Assembly: GCA_016124585.1 (NCBI GenBank)
Contig: WGNL01000029.1
Span: 98,105-162,104, forward strand
DNA: 64,000 nucleotides
From: Bacteroidota bacterium
GTDB taxonomy: Bacteria > Bacteroidota > Bacteroidia > Chitinophagales > Saprospiraceae
Direction of reading: 5' to 3'
This document shows positions 55,534 to 63,310 of the stretch, piece after piece. The stretch's first letter is position 1, and each line of letters starts with the position of its first letter. A program made the translations under genes and the position numbers. The notes below the pieces were generated by a model. That model worked only from the letters and a program-made list of their open reading frames with translations, searched no databases and was not told the DNA's origin.

Positions 55534-55569
55534 AAAATGGCTTTTGCGCCAAGCAAAGGCCATTTTTTT
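55534..55569 (+). terminator. Terminator between CRISPR array and cas2
   Basis: A 14-bp stem (55534-55547 with 55553-55566, one G-U pair), a 5-nt loop and a T tract. It is well placed to end array transcripts; on the other strand it may also serve the cas operon, which ends at 55574. Confidence 0.75.
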
Positions 55570-55573
55570 ATTC

Positions 55574-55912
55574 CTAGAAAAGCTCCAACTGCGGTAAGGG
55601 TTGCTGCTTGGGCTTCTGGGAGGAAGCACCCCAGAAATTGGCAATCAGGCCAAACTGCTTGTCCGTCACCTTTAGGATGCTGACCTGCCCTTTGGGTGGC
55701 AGGAAGCTTTTTACCCTTCGGATATGCACCTCCCCACTCTCCATACTAGGGCAGTGCCGGATATATACCGAAAACTGCATCATGGTAAAGCCATCCTTGA
55801 GCAGTTTGTTGCGGAAATCGGTAGCGGCCTTGCGCTCCTTTTTGGTGCCTACGGGCAGGTCGAAGAATACAAATAACCACATGATGTGATAGGCGTTTAG
55901 TCGGGTTTGCAT
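55574..55912 (-). CDS. cas2: CRISPR-associated endonuclease Cas2
   Basis: 112 residues from the ATG at 55912 (MQTRLNAYHIMWLFVFFDLP); the longer frame overlaps cas1. The first strand IMWLFVFFDLPVGTKKERKAATDFRNKLLKDGF, with Asp18 in the FDLP motif, and TMMQFSVYIRHC are the ferredoxin-fold Cas2 signature. With Cas1 it forms the complex that inserts new spacers. The gene follows cas1 by 20 bp and is the last of the operon. The end is Gln/Pro-rich. Confidence 0.95.
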   Translation of the reverse strand: MQTRLNAYHIMWLFVFFDLPVGTKKERKAATDFRNKLLKDGFTMMQFSVYIRHCPSMESGEVHIRRVKSFLPPKGQVSILKVTDKQFGLIANFWGASSQKPKQQPLPQLELF

Positions 55913-55932
55913 GATGGATGATTGGTGTTTTT

Positions 55933-56838
55933 TCAATGTTCCAGAATGCTCGGATAGATGAGTTTGCGGCGGTCTCCGGCAAAACATTGGACAAGGCTGG
56001 CAGCGGTGGTGTTCAAGGCTATCATCAGCGGGCTGATGCCTTCCGGCATTTGGGTGTCCACGGCCATTATCTTTAGCAACTGCGCTTTGTCCTTGGTGGT
56101 GAGTTCGTCGCCGGGCAGTCCCGTCAGTATGGAATGGATGACCAGTTCATCCACAAAGGGGCGATAGGGTTCCATGATGTCATCGGCCAAGGCGAAGGCA
56201 TTGAAGCGGTTGTGGTGGTGGATGCCGAGGGTACACAATAGGCCAGCGCCCGCCAATGCCCTGGCGGTAGCAGCCCGGAGCAGGGCATAGCCATAATTCA
56301 GCAGATTGTTGGGCGGCAGGCCATAGCGGTCACGTACGAGCGGGCCGATGAACGGGGCGAATACATGCTGCCAATAGATGCGGGCCGCTTGGCCTTCCCG
56401 GTTGGTACTGTCGCCGCTCATCACATTATTGGCCAGGTGGTGGAGTGCCTGTGCATGGCTGCTGTATTTGTTGAGCAGTAAGGCTTGGTTGGTGATTTTG
56501 GCCTCGACGGTCTGTTTCCAGAGTTGTTTTTTGAGGGGTTCGGAGGTTTCCAGTTGTAGGCGGAAGCGCTCGTTTTGGACATGGTGCGCATCCAGCGATA
56601 GCAGCATGGAAGCGGGCAGGTGCTTGTCGTCGCAATAGATGACAGCCACGTTGTTGGCCGCCAGTTTTTGCATGGCCGTATAGCTGACCGAAAGCTGCGG
56701 ATGGTCTAGCACCACGAAGCCCAAGTCCTCGATAGGGGCTGTGGTTTCCTGTTCCGTATCCTTGTTTGATATGACCAACTGCTCGTGGCGGGTATGCAGG
56801 TGGAAAGGGTTGGAGAAAAAGAGGGTACGCTTTAGCAT
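55933..56838 (-). CDS. cas1: CRISPR-associated integrase Cas1 (type II)
   Basis: 301 residues from the ATG at 56838 (MLKRTLFFSNPFHLHTRHEQLVI); the frame extends 82 codons upstream but without family similarity. The typical type II features are present: EDLGFVVLDHPQLSVSYTAMQKLAANNVAVIYCDDKHLP, then the active-site Glu in NREGQAARIYW, and the His and Asp in LGIHHHNRFNAFALADDIMEPYRPFVD. It catalyses spacer integration with Cas2. No cas4 or csn2 is adjacent, which with Cas9 defines subtype II-C. Confidence 0.96.
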   Translation of the reverse strand: MLKRTLFFSNPFHLHTRHEQLVISNKDTEQETTAPIEDLGFVVLDHPQLSVSYTAMQKLAANNVAVIYCDDKHLPASMLLSLDAHHVQNERFRLQLETSEPLKKQLWKQTVEAKITNQALLLNKYSSHAQALHHLANNVMSGDSTNREGQAARIYWQHVFAPFIGPLVRDRYGLPPNNLLNYGYALLRAATARALAGAGLLCTLGIHHHNRFNAFALADDIMEPYRPFVDELVIHSILTGLPGDELTTKDKAQLLKIMAVDTQMPEGISPLMIALNTTAASLVQCFAGDRRKLIYPSILEH

Positions 56839-56956
56839 GATGGGGAACGGTTTTTTAGATAATTCAATTGTTATCGTTTGAATTAGCTCAATAACCGTAC
56901 CCCTACACGTAGAATTGGATGATTTTAAATGTTTCTTACCACAAATATTAAAATTC

Positions 56957-59900
56957 TTAAAACGATTTGGGATTTGGGTTGTCAAACTTGATATGCCCAG
57001 TTTTGTCCATCCAAAAATGAATGCCTTCCACAGCAATATCGAGATTGGATAAACCCACCCGTAAGCCTTCTGGCGGATTATCAAAGTTCATGGTACTTTC
57101 CTTTTTGATGTCCCCGTCCTTTTTGGCCACATTATGGCGGCGGAGCATTATTCTTGGCCGCTCCTCAAAACCAGTTATTTTAAAAAGCCTTTTCGCCAAA
57201 TCTTTTTGGGAAAGTTGTTTTAGTTCATCTTTAGATTCCTGATAAAATAATACCATCGTACCTTTCCTAAGGGTAGCATACATTGGATATCCTTTTGCAA
57301 GGTCTGACTCGGGAGCTAGTGGATATTGATTGCGATGGCCTTTATTGCTGGCAGTATAATATTTTCCAGCTTGAAACAGGCTAATGAGTTCGCCACTGCG
57401 CCTTACCTTGCCCTTTGCATCCATCTGTTGGTACATGGCGAGGGCATACATTTCATCGTCCCTGACGTACTTGTTGCGTTTGTGCGGATGTTTTGAGCTG
57501 TCTATGTGCGGTTTAAGTTCAATGGCTTTTTTCATCAAGCCTCCACCGACTTTGGCATATACCCGCACCTTTTTGATTTCAATGCCTTTTTCCCGGTTCA
57601 TCCAAATTCGTTCTCCATCTTTTAGCTTATTGTCGTTGCCGACAGGGGTGAGTGTGAATATGCCTTGTCTGATGGCATCTTTTACTTTCTGCTTGACCAC
57701 CTCATCAACGATGTATTCCAAATCTCCCTCTTTAAAATTCTTAATCAGTTCCTTGCTCACTACAAAGAATTTCTTTGGTTGGCCATCGCTGTCCTGTTCT
57801 ACTACAATATGCCTTTTTTCGTCAAAGCTGAATTGGTTTTGCGGTGTCTTGATGGGTTTTAGTATGGCACCATATACGGTGTCTTGGTGCAAAGAACCCC
57901 GCACCGAGTCGCCCTGCTGTATTTGGTGTCGCCCTGATTCGTCTTTTACCAGTTTGCCCCTTACTCGTTTTTTCTTCTTTGTTGTTTTAGGTAGTTGGTC
58001 GGGGGTATGGTGTGCAATCAGCACCGATTCGTCCAGTTTTTTCAAATCCTCAACATAGGTAGGCCAAGGCTTGCTGGCTTCCATGATTTTCTTTGCCCGC
58101 TGCTTGAAGTAGTGTTCTTGCTGAGGGCTATCCGCTGCTTGCTCTTCTTCTTTCCAGGCACGTGCCAATAAATCATATTTTTCCTTGGTCATGCAGGCGA
58201 TGGTAATGGCATCCAGCAGGTGATGGATATGATTGGTGCGGTCTTTTTCTTCATAAGCCTGTTGCAGACCCCAAGCCTCCCTAAAGGCTGCGGTGAGTTC
58301 TCCTTTAACGCTTTCTACCCTTTTGAAACGAGTGGTCAAAAAAGCCCTGGCGTACTTGGTGATGATGCCAGTATCCACAAGTTGGCTGTTCTTGAAGCCC
58401 GCCTTTATTTCAGTCATAGTAAATCGTTCGAGCTTGCCTTTCCAGTAATTACGTTCCAATGTAAGATAATGGCGCTCTTGAATCTTCTTGTCCTTGTCCT
58501 CTTTGGTAGTGGCTGCTTTGGTGGCCCGCTTCAGCTTTTCGATGCGCCAGTCCAGTTCAGCTACTTTCTTAGGCCAACCGAGTAGTTCAATGCGTTCCAT
58601 GATTTCATCGTGATTGGCAAGTTGGCTGGGCATACTGTTTTTCTTCACCTCCCGATTGAACTTGACTTCGCACAATGTTTTGTTCATCAGCGAATTATCA
58701 TTACATAAGCTGCGAGGTATGGTATGTTCGATGTCATACGCCGGGTTGCCGCCGATGAACTGACTGATGCCAATGCAAAAGCCTGTATATAGGCATTTCT
58801 TACCCTGTTCCAACCAGAAGCGGTATTTGATAATCTCGTCCGTGCTGATGTTCAGTGGTATTTTGCCCGTTTCCTCCTGATATAGTTTCTTGATTTCCTC
58901 GGCATAAGCTTTATTTTCGTCTTCCCGTTTCTTTTGCCAGCGCTGTATGGCCTTGCGCTTATTGGCATCGTTCAGGTTTCTGGAGAGTTCTACTCTTATA
59001 CGGGTATCGGCATCAATGACATCCATTTTAATCAAGGAATTTACCAATTGTCGCAACTGATGCAGGCTGCGCATGGCCATAGGATTGCGCACGGAATTGG
59101 TCATAGGGCTGCCTAGTAAATCAGGGTCAGTTTCTTTGTACTTTTTTGCTGGTTTAAACTTTTCAACGTCTGCAGGATGGTAAAGCTTGGACAAGAGACT
59201 CTCATTTGTACAAAATTCATTGTCTGTCAAAAAGCTTTTAATCCGTTGGTCGAGTCGCTCTATGGGAAGAAATTCGCCTTGTCCGAACTTCTCACTGAAT
59301 TGGGTGTAAAATTTATCAGAAATCTCCTTGAGCAATTCATCACGATTTTCCATCATGGCCCAAGTGTTTTTGCCATAATAGGCTTGCAGCCGCTCCAATA
59401 TTTCTTGTTCATAAATAGGCAACGCCAGTTCGGAATACTTGGCATTTTCATCCCTTTTGTCCTTCAGAAGCCCGTTCACTATTTGCAGCTTGTCCTTATA
59501 GGCTTTGTATTCTTTTATTACGTCATTGATGCCCCATATAATAGCTTGTCGGTTCTCAGCATCCGCCCAGATGGCAGGGTCAACGACGGCAGGTAGGTTG
59601 GCGCAAAAAATGGCATGGGAAACCTGCAATCCATCCCTGAGGTGCGGAAGGATTTTGCATATAGCATTGCGGCTTAAGCTTGCATATTCTTTTTTGATAG
59701 GAATTTTGTTGAAATCGGCAGCCTGCTTATCATTCAAATCTAATTTGTCTTTTGCAAAACCCAAGCGCATGGCCTCCTTGTCAAAATTGAAGCGCACATG
59801 CCAAACGTCATTGGCCAGTTCATCAAGGCTTTTGGTAGTGCCTGTCTTTTTTTTAAGCTTAAAGGTTGGGTTGCATTTGTCGGCAATCCCCTGCTTCCAA

Positions 59901-61303
59901 TCGGCTCCGAACAGCCCAACGAGTGCGGCTGTAGTAGGGCAGCCCGTCATAGTTTGACGAGGTTTATAATTATAGTTGCGATTTGGGCCGAGCAAGTCCA
60001 ATAGTTCGCCAAATTCAAAGGTCGGCTTGCTCTTTCTCAGGAACTTGGGTTTGATTTTTTGCCGTTCCGCTTCCAAAAGCGGTTCCCACTTTCCAGCTTC
60101 ATTTTGATATTTGATTTGGTTGATTTGTTGCCACATCCGGTATTCCTCGTAATCAGGGTGTGACACAGGGCAACGGGGCTTGGAGGGCTCCAAGGTGCAG
60201 CGTCCGACCAAGCCTTTTTGTGAGCGGAGCGGGCGTTGGTAGAATAGGGCACGTTCCAGTTTGTTTTGCAATTCCACTGGTAATTGCTGCACTTCGCAGA
60301 TATGCCTAAACTCCGCTAGGTAATGTTCCTCCCTTCCAGTATATCGCCTTCTTATTTCCTCCCCATCTCTGTACAGCTGATAGAAATATTGTCCCATCGT
60401 CAGGCAGCCAGCTTGCTCAATTGCCTCTGTCAATTCCTGTATCCCCTTTTTCACTTTACCTGGGTCGTCCACACGATTAAGCCTTTCCAGAAGCTTATCC
60501 TTGACACTTTCATAACTGACACCTGCATTATCCTTGATGATTCTATCAAAGGCTCTCTTTAACCCATATAAACCCTTTTCCCTTTCATCTTTGGAGTCAA
60601 AATCTTCTAGGTATAGGCTGAAATCACGAATGAAATCGGCTAAAGTTGGTGCATCTTGAATTAGGGACTCAATTATTGGCTGTTTTTCCTCAACGATGCT
60701 CAATTCGGAGGTGTCGTCAGCATTGCTCAAAAAGCCCCTACGTTGTGCAAGGTGATAGATGGCTCTACCAAATTTGTAACGCTCATCCTGTTTGCCAAAA
60801 TCCAGCTTTTGCTTTGAAATGAGATCTCTTAGCGCATAAGGGTTTTTGTATTGCTTCTTGCGCTCGTCTGCATCCGGTTGGTTGTCGGTGGCTAACCAAT
60901 CCAAAAACTCCTTGCCCTGTGGATAATGCCGGAAATTCTGGGTTTTACCCGTTGCTGGGTCCTTATATTTTTTCCATCGATGGAGCTCTGTCGCATCAAT
61001 GGGGCAAAACTGATGCGCCTGTAGCACTTTTAGGGTTTCGTACTTGCGTAGCTTCCTTCGAAATTTGATTTTACGGGCACTGCGAAAACTTGTACGTTCT
61101 GCTGCTTTTGAAAACTCCTTGCCCTTTTCAGATTTAACACCTTCTGAAAAGATAAGTACTCCATGAAGTGGGTGGCTTTTTTCATCGAATACAAGGTTGA
61201 AATTTTCTAAGGGCTTGTTGTCGGGCGTGAAGCGGCGTTCATGGTCAAGGATTGCCCAACCGATGGAGTTGGTGCCGAGGTCGAGGCCGAGAATTCGTGG
61301 CAT
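56957..61303 (-). CDS. cas9: CRISPR effector nuclease Cas9 (type II-C, 1448 aa)
   Basis: 1448 residues, the large Bacteroidota II-C form. RuvC-I: ILGLDLGTNSIGWAIL with Asp8. An arginine-rich bridge helix follows (SARKIKFRRKLRKYE). RuvC-II: RVELSRN with Glu772. HNH: YDIEHTIPRSLCND with Asp857 and His860, then the N in LMNKTLCEVKFNREVKK. RuvC-III: HHLLDAITIA with His1027 and Asp1031. All catalytic residues for cutting both strands are therefore present. The C-terminal ~350 residues form the wedge and PAM-interacting region; the PAM cannot be read from sequence. It is preceded by an 82-aa gene 66 bp upstream and followed by cas1 after 118 bp. Confidence 0.97.
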   Translation of the reverse strand: MPRILGLDLGTNSIGWAILDHERRFTPDNKPLENFNLVFDEKSHPLHGVLIFSEGVKSEKGKEFSKAAERTSFRSARKIKFRRKLRKYETLKVLQAHQFCPIDATELHRWKKYKDPATGKTQNFRHYPQGKEFLDWLATDNQPDADERKKQYKNPYALRDLISKQKLDFGKQDERYKFGRAIYHLAQRRGFLSNADDTSELSIVEEKQPIIESLIQDAPTLADFIRDFSLYLEDFDSKDEREKGLYGLKRAFDRIIKDNAGVSYESVKDKLLERLNRVDDPGKVKKGIQELTEAIEQAGCLTMGQYFYQLYRDGEEIRRRYTGREEHYLAEFRHICEVQQLPVELQNKLERALFYQRPLRSQKGLVGRCTLEPSKPRCPVSHPDYEEYRMWQQINQIKYQNEAGKWEPLLEAERQKIKPKFLRKSKPTFEFGELLDLLGPNRNYNYKPRQTMTGCPTTAALVGLFGADWKQGIADKCNPTFKLKKKTGTTKSLDELANDVWHVRFNFDKEAMRLGFAKDKLDLNDKQAADFNKIPIKKEYASLSRNAICKILPHLRDGLQVSHAIFCANLPAVVDPAIWADAENRQAIIWGINDVIKEYKAYKDKLQIVNGLLKDKRDENAKYSELALPIYEQEILERLQAYYGKNTWAMMENRDELLKEISDKFYTQFSEKFGQGEFLPIERLDQRIKSFLTDNEFCTNESLLSKLYHPADVEKFKPAKKYKETDPDLLGSPMTNSVRNPMAMRSLHQLRQLVNSLIKMDVIDADTRIRVELSRNLNDANKRKAIQRWQKKREDENKAYAEEIKKLYQEETGKIPLNISTDEIIKYRFWLEQGKKCLYTGFCIGISQFIGGNPAYDIEHTIPRSLCNDNSLMNKTLCEVKFNREVKKNSMPSQLANHDEIMERIELLGWPKKVAELDWRIEKLKRATKAATTKEDKDKKIQERHYLTLERNYWKGKLERFTMTEIKAGFKNSQLVDTGIITKYARAFLTTRFKRVESVKGELTAAFREAWGLQQAYEEKDRTNHIHHLLDAITIACMTKEKYDLLARAWKEEEQAADSPQQEHYFKQRAKKIMEASKPWPTYVEDLKKLDESVLIAHHTPDQLPKTTKKKKRVRGKLVKDESGRHQIQQGDSVRGSLHQDTVYGAILKPIKTPQNQFSFDEKRHIVVEQDSDGQPKKFFVVSKELIKNFKEGDLEYIVDEVVKQKVKDAIRQGIFTLTPVGNDNKLKDGERIWMNREKGIEIKKVRVYAKVGGGLMKKAIELKPHIDSSKHPHKRNKYVRDDEMYALAMYQQMDAKGKVRRSGELISLFQAGKYYTASNKGHRNQYPLAPESDLAKGYPMYATLRKGTMVLFYQESKDELKQLSQKDLAKRLFKITGFEERPRIMLRRHNVAKKDGDIKKESTMNFDNPPEGLRVGLSNLDIAVEGIHFWMDKTGHIKFDNPNPKSF

Positions 61304-61369
61304 GATGGGTGGTATTTAGGTTGTTATTTGCTAGACTTCCTAATTGAAAAGCCTAACAATAATCAAATA

Positions 61370-61618
61370 TCATCTTTTTTTTGAATTCGCTTTTACTATT
61401 AAGTCGTAAACTGATTCAGCAAGTTGTGATGAGTATCGGTAGTAGGCATCCATGTCTATCAAGTTACACCTCCGATCATTCACTAACTCATTGTTCCTTC
61501 GATTCAATTTTCTACATCGATCTTCCAGTTCTGGGCATGACACCTTAATGACTTCAAAAATGGACTCAAAGTCATTGGCTTCAAAAAAGCTGAAAAGTTT
61601 ATTGTTATTCAAACTCAT
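61370..61618 (-). CDS. 82-aa protein heading the cas operon, possible effector-associated domain
   Basis: MSLNNNKLFSFFEANDFESI opens an all-helical small protein: an amphipathic helix (about 7-28), then ELEDRCRKLNRRNNELVNDRR and a third helix YYRYSSQLAESVYDLIVKAN, with a Lys/Arg tail. The pattern (acidic first helix, LxxRxNxL, a short hydrophobic turn, then a helix ending in VYDLI) resembles the effector-associated domains (EAD11-like) that act as adaptors in bacterial conflict systems. That is pattern recognition, not a search result. A promoter lies 27 bp upstream and cas9 starts 66 bp downstream, so it should be co-transcribed with cas9. It is not a standard cas gene. Confidence 0.6.
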   Translation of the reverse strand: MSLNNNKLFSFFEANDFESIFEVIKVSCPELEDRCRKLNRRNNELVNDRRCNLIDMDAYYRYSSQLAESVYDLIVKANSKKR

Positions 61619-61644
61619 TTACTTGCAAAGGCCGAATGTTAAGG

Positions 61645-61652
61645 CAAAAATA
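61645..61652 (-). promoter_or_regulatory. Predicted promoter of the cas operon
   Basis: On the minus strand the 8-mer is TATTTTTG, matching TAnnTTTG. The predicted start near 61640 leaves a ~20-nt leader before the ATG at 61618, as is common in this phylum. The -33 region (about 61670-61680) lacks TTTG and overlaps a 9-nt match to the putative tracr-L guide (61670-61678). Confidence 0.6.
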
Positions 61653-61713
61653 GAAATGTCATTTAAATAATTGTTGGATGCCCCCAATTTTTTACTTTTG
61701 CACTTCCAATTTT

Positions 61714-61723
61714 TAGATTTTTG
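61714..61723 (+). promoter_or_regulatory. Weak candidate promoter for a long tracrRNA
   Basis: TAGATTTTTG is one to two bases away from the TAnnTTTG consensus, with TTTG at 61697-61700 upstream at a shorter than normal distance (13 bp). If used, transcription would begin near 61730, immediately before the putative guide. Low confidence. Confidence 0.25.
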
Positions 61724-61730
61724 TTACCAG

Positions 61731-61772
61731 ACGAAAATTTGATTGTTGGAGTTGTGGTTTGATTAAGAAAGA
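61731..61772 (+). other. 5' extension of tracrRNA: putative guide plus repeat copy (tracr-L-like)
   Basis: GTTGTGGTTTGATT at 61751-61764 is an exact 14-nt copy of the CRISPR repeat start, on the same strand as the anti-repeat. It pairs with the anti-repeat in cis (61751-61764 with 61807-61820), and the stem continues with A-U and G-U pairs (61766-61772 with 61799-61805), so one RNA would mimic a crRNA:tracrRNA duplex. The 20 nt in front (61731-61750, acgaaaatttgattgttgga) occupy the guide position. The last nine match 61670-61678 beside the cas promoter. This is the architecture of the long tracrRNA of S. pyogenes, which acts as a natural single guide; transcription of this part is not shown by the sequence. 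Confidence 0.5.
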
Positions 61773-61773
61773 T

Positions 61774-61781
61774 TATCTTTG
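61774..61781 (+). promoter_or_regulatory. -7 element of the short tracrRNA
   Basis: TATCTTTG matches TAnnTTTG. GTTG at 61751-61754, the first bases of the repeat copy, lies 19 bp upstream and could serve as an imperfect -33 box. Confidence 0.65.
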
Positions 61782-61786
61782 TTGCA

Positions 61787-61893
61787 CATCAACAAGCCTT
61801 TTTTTCAATTTTATCACAATAAGGCTAATGCATTTAATGCTTATGCCGTAGGAGAAATCCTTGGGCGCTGCGTACTTCCGTAGCGCCCTTTTT
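61787..61893 (+). ncRNA. tracrRNA
   Basis: The anti-repeat CCTTTTTTTCAATTTTATCACAAT (61797-61820, written here as two joined motifs CCTTTTTTTCAAT and TTTATCACAAT) is complementary to the first 24 nt of the CRISPR repeat, with three G-U pairs and a two-base internal mismatch. CAATAAGGC then leads into the nexus stem (AAGGC ... GCC, with GCATT/AATGC inside), recalling the CAAUAAGGC...GCCG core of Neisseria II-C tracrRNA. A 10-bp terminator stem ends at a T tract (61889-61893). TATCTTTG at 61774-61781 is a good -7 element, giving a start at about 61787, just before the anti-repeat. It is divergent from the cas operon. Confidence 0.9.
61863..61893 (+). terminator. tracrRNA terminator
   Basis: Stem 61863-61872 with 61879-61888 (one G-U pair), loop TACTTC, then five T. 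It forms the final hairpin of the tracrRNA. Confidence 0.9.
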
Positions 61894-61895
61894 AT

Positions 61896-62257
61896 TTCCT
61901 TGCGTATTGAAGTGACCCCGTTTGTTGCGACTGCTTCTGTTTACGAATGAATGGTGCAGCGGCGCTTGCAGCTTAGGTGTCAGAATCAGATTCATCTGAA
62001 AACCAGAATTTTTAGGTGGTGCTGCCTAATCCTATTTATAATCGTGTATATAGGGTAGTGTGTTATTTACGCCCTGAATATTTTTTGTTTCAAAAAAAAT
62101 ATTTTTGATTTTTTATTGTTAAGCTATAATAATTGGCACGAGATTCGCCGCTGGTTTGCTATTCAATTATCCATTTCAAACCGCTAGCTTCTGACATACA
62201 ACAGTTCGCTCTGTTTAAGTGCCGACCCTACGGCGAGAAATAATAAAACCATTTCAA
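61896..62257. other. Intergenic region right of the tracrRNA
   Basis: 362 bp without a supportable gene. Between about 62076 and 62107 is a very AT-rich imperfect palindrome (AATATTTTTTG / CAAAAAAAATATT). I cannot tell whether it is a terminator, a promoter region or the trace of an insertion. Nothing else stands out. Confidence 0.5.
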
Positions 62258-63175
62258 ATGAAAAAAATTAGCAAGCGACTCGATTCTAAAATCAAGATGT
62301 TCAAGGCCACGGTATCGCTTTATCTATCCAAGCAGGCCCGGTTCGATGTGGTTACAGCTTTTCCAGCTGCCATGACAACCTTCCAGAACCGCAATGCGGA
62401 AATCGACAATTTGGTGGTCTTGGCCACCGAAGACACCAAGCCTATTACCCAACAAAGAGACGCCCTGCGCCCTCCGCTCTATCTTTCGGCAGCAGTGGTG
62501 GCTAGGGCTATATGTGGTTATGCGGACAGTATAGGGAATTTGGTACTGAAGGGCACTATGAACTGGACGGAAGCGAAGCTGGACAAGCTTCCCTTGGACC
62601 AGTTAGGACCTCAATGTGATAGCATCCATGAGGAGGGTGTACTGCTATTGGTGGAGGCGGGGCCTCATGGTCTTGACCAATCTAAACTGGACAAATTGGA
62701 GGATGACAATACGGCCTGGAAGGCCATGGAGTCGGGTACCCGAAATAAGTTGGTGGCCATTAGTCAAGCAAAACGGCAATTGGCCAAACTTATCAAGGAT
62801 AATATGGGACTGCTGACGGGCCAAATGAACAATATGGTGTTCACGCTATCGGAGAGCGACCCTGAATTGGTGACAATATGGGAGCAGACTACGAGTCCGG
62901 TTGCTTTCCCAAGCACGACTACCCAAGTACAGGTTTTAGTGAAGGACAAGTTGTCGAACCTGTTTATATATGAAGCTGAGGTGGAATTGGTGAATGGTGT
63001 AGTGAACAGGGCTGTCACGAATATAGAAGGTGAGGCTATCTATAAACCACTTAAACACGGCTATTATAATGTGTTGGTCACTGCCCTGGGATATAAGCGC
63101 TTTGAACTGCTCCAAGTGCGGATATACAAGGGCAGGATCAATCGTTTGGAAGTGATATTGGAGCCGGAGGATTGA
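62258..63175 (+). CDS. Hypothetical protein with C-terminal carboxypeptidase-regulatory-like domain
   Basis: 305 residues from the ATG at 62258 (MKKISKRLDSKIKMFKATVSLYL); the frame extends 13 codons further without support. Residues 1-210 look all-helical, with many Lys/Asp/Leu residues and no membrane segment or signal peptide. Residues ~222-305 (TQVQVLVKDKLSNLFIYEAEVELVNG ... NIEGEAIYKPLKHGYYNVLVTALGYKRFELLQVRIYKGRINRLEVILEPED) form a carboxypeptidase-regulatory-like/transthyretin-type beta-sandwich. The function is unknown. It has its own terminator and sits between the CRISPR locus and mobile elements. Confidence 0.7.
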   Translation: MKKISKRLDSKIKMFKATVSLYLSKQARFDVVTAFPAAMTTFQNRNAEIDNLVVLATEDTKPITQQRDALRPPLYLSAAVVARAICGYADSIGNLVLKGTMNWTEAKLDKLPLDQLGPQCDSIHEEGVLLLVEAGPHGLDQSKLDKLEDDNTAWKAMESGTRNKLVAISQAKRQLAKLIKDNMGLLTGQMNNMVFTLSESDPELVTIWEQTTSPVAFPSTTTQVQVLVKDKLSNLFIYEAEVELVNGVVNRAVTNIEGEAIYKPLKHGYYNVLVTALGYKRFELLQVRIYKGRINRLEVILEPED

Positions 63176-63200
63176 TGATATTTAAGTTATTGAATAGTTT

Positions 63201-63228
63201 TGGCTCGGCATGATTGCTGGGCCTTTTT
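63201..63228 (+). terminator. Terminator of the preceding gene
   Basis: GGCTCGGCA pairs with TGCTGGGCC (two G-U pairs), loop TGAT, followed by a T7 tract, 25 bp after the stop codon. Confidence 0.75.
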
Positions 63229-63235
63229 TTGTTTG

Positions 63236-63276
63236 CCATACTCACCGGGTGACTCAAAGTCACCCGATGAGTATGG
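63236..63276. repeat. REP-type palindrome next to a RAYT gene
   Basis: CCATACTCA-x-CGGGTGACT and its complement AGTCACCCG-x-TGAGTATGG are separated by three bases: an almost perfect 41-bp hairpin with one unpaired position per arm. Its place 34 bp before a Y1/REP-associated transposase gene is typical of REP sequences moved by RAYT enzymes. Confidence 0.85.
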
Positions 63277-63310
63277 TTAGCCCTGATTAATATTCCTAAA
63301 ACCCAATGCC

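Noticed and set aside
61361..61368. AATCAAAT in the cas9 leader, partly complementary to the putative guide
   Set aside because: The match lies in the middle of the guide and lacks the PAM-proximal bases, so it would not be a seed match.
61620..61770. tracrRNA on the minus strand, using the AATCAAACCACAAC complement at 61751-61764 as anti-repeat
   Set aside because: The sequence that would follow on that strand has no nexus or terminator, whereas the plus strand has a better 24-nt anti-repeat, nexus and terminator.
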